From Pseudomonas fluorescens (GTDB lineage: Bacteria; Pseudomonadota; Gammaproteobacteria; Pseudomonadales; Pseudomonadaceae), in contig NZ_CP015637.1 of assembly GCF_001708445.1 (NCBI RefSeq), positions 4,341,001 through 4,405,000 of the forward strand: a stretch of DNA of 64,000 nucleotides, given 5' to 3'. Of the stretch, positions 60,732 through 64,000 are shown one piece after another (within the stretch, counting starts at the first letter, position 1; the number at the start of each line of letters is the position of its first letter). The position numbers and the translations under genes are program-made. A model generated the notes under the pieces. That model saw nothing but the letters and a program-made list of their open reading frames with translations. It had not been told where the DNA came from and did not search any database.

Positions 60732-61006
60732 ACATATCCGTTGCTGCGGTAACGGCGACTTAGGGTTCCGCCCTTACGGCGGCTCACTTTGGAAAAGCCC
60801 CAAAGTAAGCAAAGGGCTCTTGCCCCACCACTCGGCACCTCGCCCAGGCTCGGTGTGCCCGCAATCCGACATTGATTTGGGGGGCCGCCGCCACGCGCCA
60901 TCCATGGCGCGGGGCGGCTAAACCGGCATCCCTGCCGGTTTACCCCCCAAATCACTATCGAATTGCGGCCAGCGTGGTTTAACGGGGCGCCTGAGATCAA
61001 GATCAA
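60732..61006. repeat. Dispersed intergenic repeat, copy C (complete form)
   Basis: Has both head (ACATATCCGTTGCTGCGGTA) and tail (60930-61006, exact match to 3677-3753), joined by a segment at about 60861-60929 containing GGCGCG-rich inverted sequence (CCGCCACGCGCCATCCATGG). The middle (GGTTCCGCCCTTACGGCGGC to GGTGTGCCC) differs from copies A and B at several bases and small gaps. It has no gene-like frame. From 61007 to 61116 two REP-like half-sites (AAGCCCGCTCGCCACAACA) follow. Confidence 0.85.
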
Positions 61007-61116
61007 CGATGTGTTTTTAACTGACACACCGCGGTGCCTGGTTTTGGGGCTGCTGCGCAGCCCAACGCGGGGCAAGCCCGCTCGCCACAACAAGCCCGCT
61101 TGCCACAACAGCGTCC

Positions 61117-61743
61117 TCACTTCGCAAACGCATACGCTCCGCCCTGTTCCAACGCCTGGCGATACGCGGGGCGCGCCTGGAACCGCTGCACCCAGGCGGC
61201 CAGGTTCGGGTAGGCCTGCAACTTGCCCTGGGCCTTGGCAATCTCGCCGATAAAGCTCATCTGGATATCCGCGCCGCTCAACGTGTCACCCACCAGATAT
61301 GGAGAGTTGCCCAGGGCGTCGTTCAGATAACCCAGGTAATTGGCCACCTCGGACTCGATACGCGGATGCAACGGCGCACCGGCTTCCCCCAGGCGCCCGA
61401 CGTACAGGTTGAGCATCAACGGCAACATGGCCGAACCTTCGGCGAAGTGCAGCCACTGCACGTACTCGTCATAGGTGGCGGTCGCCGGGTCTGGCTGCAG
61501 GCGGCCTTCGCCATGGCGGCGGATCAGGTAGTCGATGATCGCGGCGGACTCGATCACCACGCGGGAGCCGTCTTCAATCACCGGGGATTTGCCCAGCGGA
61601 TGAATGGCCTTGAGCTCCGGTGGCGCAAGATTGGTTTTCGGGTCGCGCTGGTAGCGCTTGATCTCGTAGGGCAGGCCGAGCTCTTCGAGCAGCCATAGAA
61701 TGCGCTGCGAGCGCGAGTTGTTGAGGTGGTGGACAATGATCAT
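61117..61743 (-). CDS. Glutathione S-transferase family protein
   Basis: 208 residues. N-terminal thioredoxin-like domain: IIVHHLNNSRSQRILWLLEELGLPYEI with the likely catalytic Ser/Asn-Ser-Arg region at 9-12, HPLGKSPVIEDGSRVVIESAAIIDYLI with the cis-Pro and ES glutathione contact. Helical C-terminal domain with GDTLSGADIQMSF. Length normal. Stands alone. No reliable substrate. Confidence 0.9.
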   Translation of the reverse strand: MIIVHHLNNSRSQRILWLLEELGLPYEIKRYQRDPKTNLAPPELKAIHPLGKSPVIEDGSRVVIESAAIIDYLIRRHGEGRLQPDPATATYDEYVQWLHFAEGSAMLPLMLNLYVGRLGEAGAPLHPRIESEVANYLGYLNDALGNSPYLVGDTLSGADIQMSFIGEIAKAQGKLQAYPNLAAWVQRFQARPAYRQALEQGGAYAFAK

Positions 61744-61806
61744 GTGAGGCTCCGCTGGGCAAAAGTGGGTGTTCAGGTAGAGACTGCGCTGCTGCGAAGG
61801 AGTGCC

Positions 61807-61991
61807 CTAATTGACCGGTTCGTCGGCAAACGCTGCGTCGATAAAGGCCTTCAGCCCCTTCTCCTCCAGAATCTCGATGGAGAAGTGCCCGAAGCGTTTG
61901 GGCAACCCGATAATGCGCCCACCGCTCGCCACAACAACCCTATCTCGAGATGCTCGACCAATATATAGACGTGACTGAATTTCAGATCCAT
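61807..61991 (-). pseudogene. Possible broken gene between GST and BPL-N genes
   Basis: A start MDLKFSHVYILVEHLEIG in one frame (ATG 61991) and a plausible end RIIGLPKRFGHFSIEILEEK...AFADEPVN in another frame, closing with TAG at 61807. They are separated by a REP-like half-site (CGCTCGCCACAACAACC on the plus strand). This would fit a small gene disrupted by REP insertion, but no family is recognised and chance frames are possible. The rest of 61744-62130 holds nothing clear. Confidence 0.25.
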
Positions 61992-62130
61992 TGCATGCCG
62001 CCTTTCGAGCCGGCCTGCAGGGTACCCAAGGCACCTGGGGGTGTTTACAACTGTTAACGGATTCAACAGCCCATTCGATTTAGGCTGTGCGCTGGATCAC
62101 CCATGCCCTACCTGCCAAGAGCCCACTGCC

Positions 62131-62862
62131 ATGAAGTCGTACGCTATCGCCGCCGCGTTACTGGCGTTTGCCACAGTGTCGGCGCACGCCGCCACACCCC
62201 TCACCCATGTGGCGATCTACCGCGGCCCGGCGGGCTGCGAGGACTGTTCGGAAAGCGTGAAAAGGGCACTGCTGCGTCTCGACCCGACTTACCAGATCGA
62301 CTTCGTCGGCGCCGACGAACCGATCGACATCACCGCGCAAACCCTCGCCCGCTACGATCTCTATGTGCAACCCGGCGGCGGCCAGGACATTCCCGCCGCC
62401 CTCGACAGCCTGGGCGATGCTCGCGTCGAGGCCATTCGCAATTATGTCGCCCAGGGTGGTCGTTACCTGGGCTTGTGCATGGGCGCCTACCTGGCGGACG
62501 AAAACAACTTAGGCCTGATCCCTCAGGCCCTCGACAGCGAAGTCGGCCGCCCAGGCTTTGAAGTGACCACCCTCGACGACGCGGCGGTTCGCGTCACCTG
62601 GGCGGGCAAGCCGGACCACGTCTTCTATCAGGATGGCCCTTACTTCCCCACACCCCGCACGACCACACGCTATAAAACCCTCGCGACCTACCATAACGGC
62701 GACGTCGCCGCGGCGCGTTATGCCTATGAAAAAGGCGTGGTGGTACTGAGCGGCCCCCATCCGGAAGCCGGGCAGGCGTGGTTTGAAAGTGCCGATATCC
62801 CGTGGAACAAGAGGCCGCGTGGCGAGCTGTTTGCGGCGTTGATACACAGTGTTGAAGAGTAG
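62131..62862 (+). CDS. Exported BPL-N (biotin-ligase N-terminal-like) domain protein
   Basis: 243 residues from the ATG at 62131; the 30-residue longer form is rejected because MKSYAIAAALLAFATVSAHA is a clear signal peptide. Class I glutamine amidotransferase-like fold of the BPL_N type: HVAIYRGPAGCEDC, LYVQPGGGQDIPAAL, and the nucleophile-elbow-like GGRYLGLCMGAYLA (Cys about residue 118). GVVVLSGPHPEAGQAWF near the end is typical. Enzymatic role of exported BPL_N proteins is unknown. Confidence 0.85.
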   Translation: MKSYAIAAALLAFATVSAHAATPLTHVAIYRGPAGCEDCSESVKRALLRLDPTYQIDFVGADEPIDITAQTLARYDLYVQPGGGQDIPAALDSLGDARVEAIRNYVAQGGRYLGLCMGAYLADENNLGLIPQALDSEVGRPGFEVTTLDDAAVRVTWAGKPDHVFYQDGPYFPTPRTTTRYKTLATYHNGDVAAARYAYEKGVVVLSGPHPEAGQAWFESADIPWNKRPRGELFAALIHSVEE

Positions 62863-63021
62863 GGGAGGCTGATTAACCCATCACGACCGACGCCGTCTAT
62901 TGGTGGGCGCAGTGGTTTTTACCGGTGCATCAGGCGGCTTGCACCGCCTCACCCGTTGGCCGTACTCGCTATCCTCGCCCTCGGCGCCAAGTTCAAAAGC
63001 GGGGCGACGAGCCCCAGCCGT

Positions 63022-63402
63022 TCAGATCCACAGATCATTCGTGGCAGTACGCTCTCCGCCTTCATGGCCAGTGTTCAGAATGCCGCGCGGTTCGATCATC
63101 ATCAGCTTGGCTTCACCTTCGGCGGCCGTCCGATGCTCGACGCCACGGGGGACCACATACAGTTCACCCGGCGCCACGTACACGGGGCCTTCCGGAAGGT
63201 CGATACGCAGCGTCCCTTCAAGCACAAGAAACGCCTCGTCGGTTTCCGGATGCGAGTGCCAGATGAATTCTCCTTCGATACGCACCACCTTGAACTGGTA
63301 GTCGTTCATCTCGGCGACGACCCTCGGGCTCCATTGCTCGTTGATGAGCGAAGCTTTTTGCGTGAGGTTTACAGGTTGTGTTGGGTGCTGTGACTGGGCC
63401 AT
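63022..63402 (-). CDS. Cupin-domain protein
   Basis: 126 residues. Single cupin fold with metal ligands visible: EFIWHSHPETDEAFLVLEG (His48, His50, Glu54) and VPRGVEHRT (His about 88). Small cytoplasmic single-domain cupins of this kind often act on small sugars or bind metal; function cannot be assigned. The region 62863-63021 in front of its 3' end and 63403-63666 behind it contain no other convincing gene. Confidence 0.88.
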   Translation of the reverse strand: MAQSQHPTQPVNLTQKASLINEQWSPRVVAEMNDYQFKVVRIEGEFIWHSHPETDEAFLVLEGTLRIDLPEGPVYVAPGELYVVPRGVEHRTAAEGEAKLMMIEPRGILNTGHEGGERTATNDLWI

Positions 63403-63666
63403 GACCGATACTCGGGTAGTTGAGAGGTGTCAGGATATCGAGGGGGTGGTTAGCTGGCTTGTACGATCCTGCATGTTGAAATAGTTGAGCTACGACTCAC
63501 CCAATCCTCTTCAGTCAAGCGCCTCGGTTTCTAAAACTACGCAGATACAGTGTGGAAACCGTCGAGCGTCTGGCCGAAAGCAACCCCTTTCTCCGCTAAC
63601 CGGTCTACCATGCCACCCCGGCAGTGGTTCCACGCGCTACCGATCTCCATCCTTGAAGGTACCGTA

Positions 63667-63900
63667 ATGACCATCGACCAAATCTCCCTGCCCAAAGGTG
63701 TAGGCCCTCACGCCGCCAAGCTTCTCGACGCCATCACGGGCGCGGCCACTCACGAAGAGCTCAACCGTGCCGGCGGCAAGGCGGAAGGTTTTGTGCTGGG
63801 GCTGGAATCCACCAAAGCCATCAAAAGCCAAATCGCCGAGTCGTTGTACGTGGCTTATGATGACGCGGCGAGTCATCGGTTGGGCGAGTTGAAGGGCTAG
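63667..63900 (+). CDS. Small hypothetical protein
   Basis: 77 residues from the ATG at 63667 (TTGAAGGTACCGTA before it); the 39-residue longer frame has no matching ribosome binding site. No signal peptide, no membrane segment, no cysteine. MTIDQISLPKGVGPHAAKLLDAITGAATHE and the helical end SLYVAYDDAASHRLGEL look like a compact helical cytoplasmic protein. I do not recognise a domain. The last 100 bp of the window hold nothing clear. Confidence 0.6.
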   Translation: MTIDQISLPKGVGPHAAKLLDAITGAATHEELNRAGGKAEGFVLGLESTKAIKSQIAESLYVAYDDAASHRLGELKG

Positions 63901-64000
63901 GGATTAACTCGGCAGGGCGATGCGCGTGGGCTGCGAGCCTCACACCGTAAGACTCAATAACCATCCCGCCGCGCCGCTTCCTACCACCACCAGCCACGGT

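Noticed and set aside
62900..63021. Possible gene fragment between BPL-N and cupin genes
   Set aside because: Frames are short, change quickly and have no start or motif; probably noncoding or too decayed to call.

Overview
The window looks like chromosomal DNA of a Pseudomonas, most likely the P. fluorescens group. The genes are GC-rich with strong G/C third-position bias, the intergenic spaces carry the REP-type palindromes typical of these genomes (GTGGGAGGGGGCTTG, TGTAGGAGCGAGCTTGCTCGCGA), and the gene families (anaerobic ubiquinone UbiTUV, an Hxc-like type II secretion system, ArnT) fit the genus. This assignment is inference; no rRNA or marker gene is present.

Layout. 1-2021: ubiU (cut by the window edge), ubiV and ubiT, for O2-independent ubiquinone synthesis. 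2040-3874: an IS256-family element between two copies of a dispersed intergenic repeat. 3879-7361: a secreted GH3 beta-glucosidase and a small exported protein. 7518-17413: a complete type II secretion operon, gspE-F-G-H-I-J-K-L-M-C-D, whose secretin has its own lipobox. 17991-26532: TonB receptor, polar amino-acid-type ABC importer, FAD amine oxidase, RidA protein and DszA/NtaA-type flavin monooxygenase, which reads as one uptake and oxidation pathway of unknown substrate. 26548-27289: wreckage, including a 5'-truncated hcp (type VI secretion). 27305-34747: DUF1835 protein, FetAB-like exporter, GST, two LysR regulators, a PNPOx-like protein and a LuxR regulator.

35871-40454 is the most interesting part: an A+T-rich six-gene cluster laid out like the microcin B17 operon. 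It has a Gly/Ser/Cys-rich precursor, a McbB-like zinc E1-type protein, a McbC-like flavin dehydrogenase, a McbD-like YcaO cyclodehydratase, and a McbE/McbF-like exporter. The precursor keeps an EFG leader motif like McbA. Its core has four evenly spaced single cysteines, no adjacent Ser-Cys or Cys-Ser pair, and an acidic 12-residue tail. No McbG-type immunity gene is visible. It is flanked upstream by about 1 kb of decayed sequence.

40478-44532: two ArnT/GT39 glycosyltransferases and an Ais-like phosphatase (lipid A/LPS modification). 44810-48991: an ABC transporter pair with a CrtC/AttH-like lipoprotein. 49006-49768: a mosaic of a truncated reading frame, a small membrane protein and a 131-bp duplicated piece of the AttH-like gene. 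49958-53301: a secreted protein, an SMP-30-like protein and a fatty acid hydroxylase. 53464-60635: a polyol-type operon (RbsB/A/C-like importer, zinc dehydrogenase, FGGY kinase, TetR regulator) with a LacI-type operator. 60652-64000: repeats, a GST, a BPL-N protein, a cupin and a small conserved-looking ORF. No tRNA, rRNA or CRISPR was seen.
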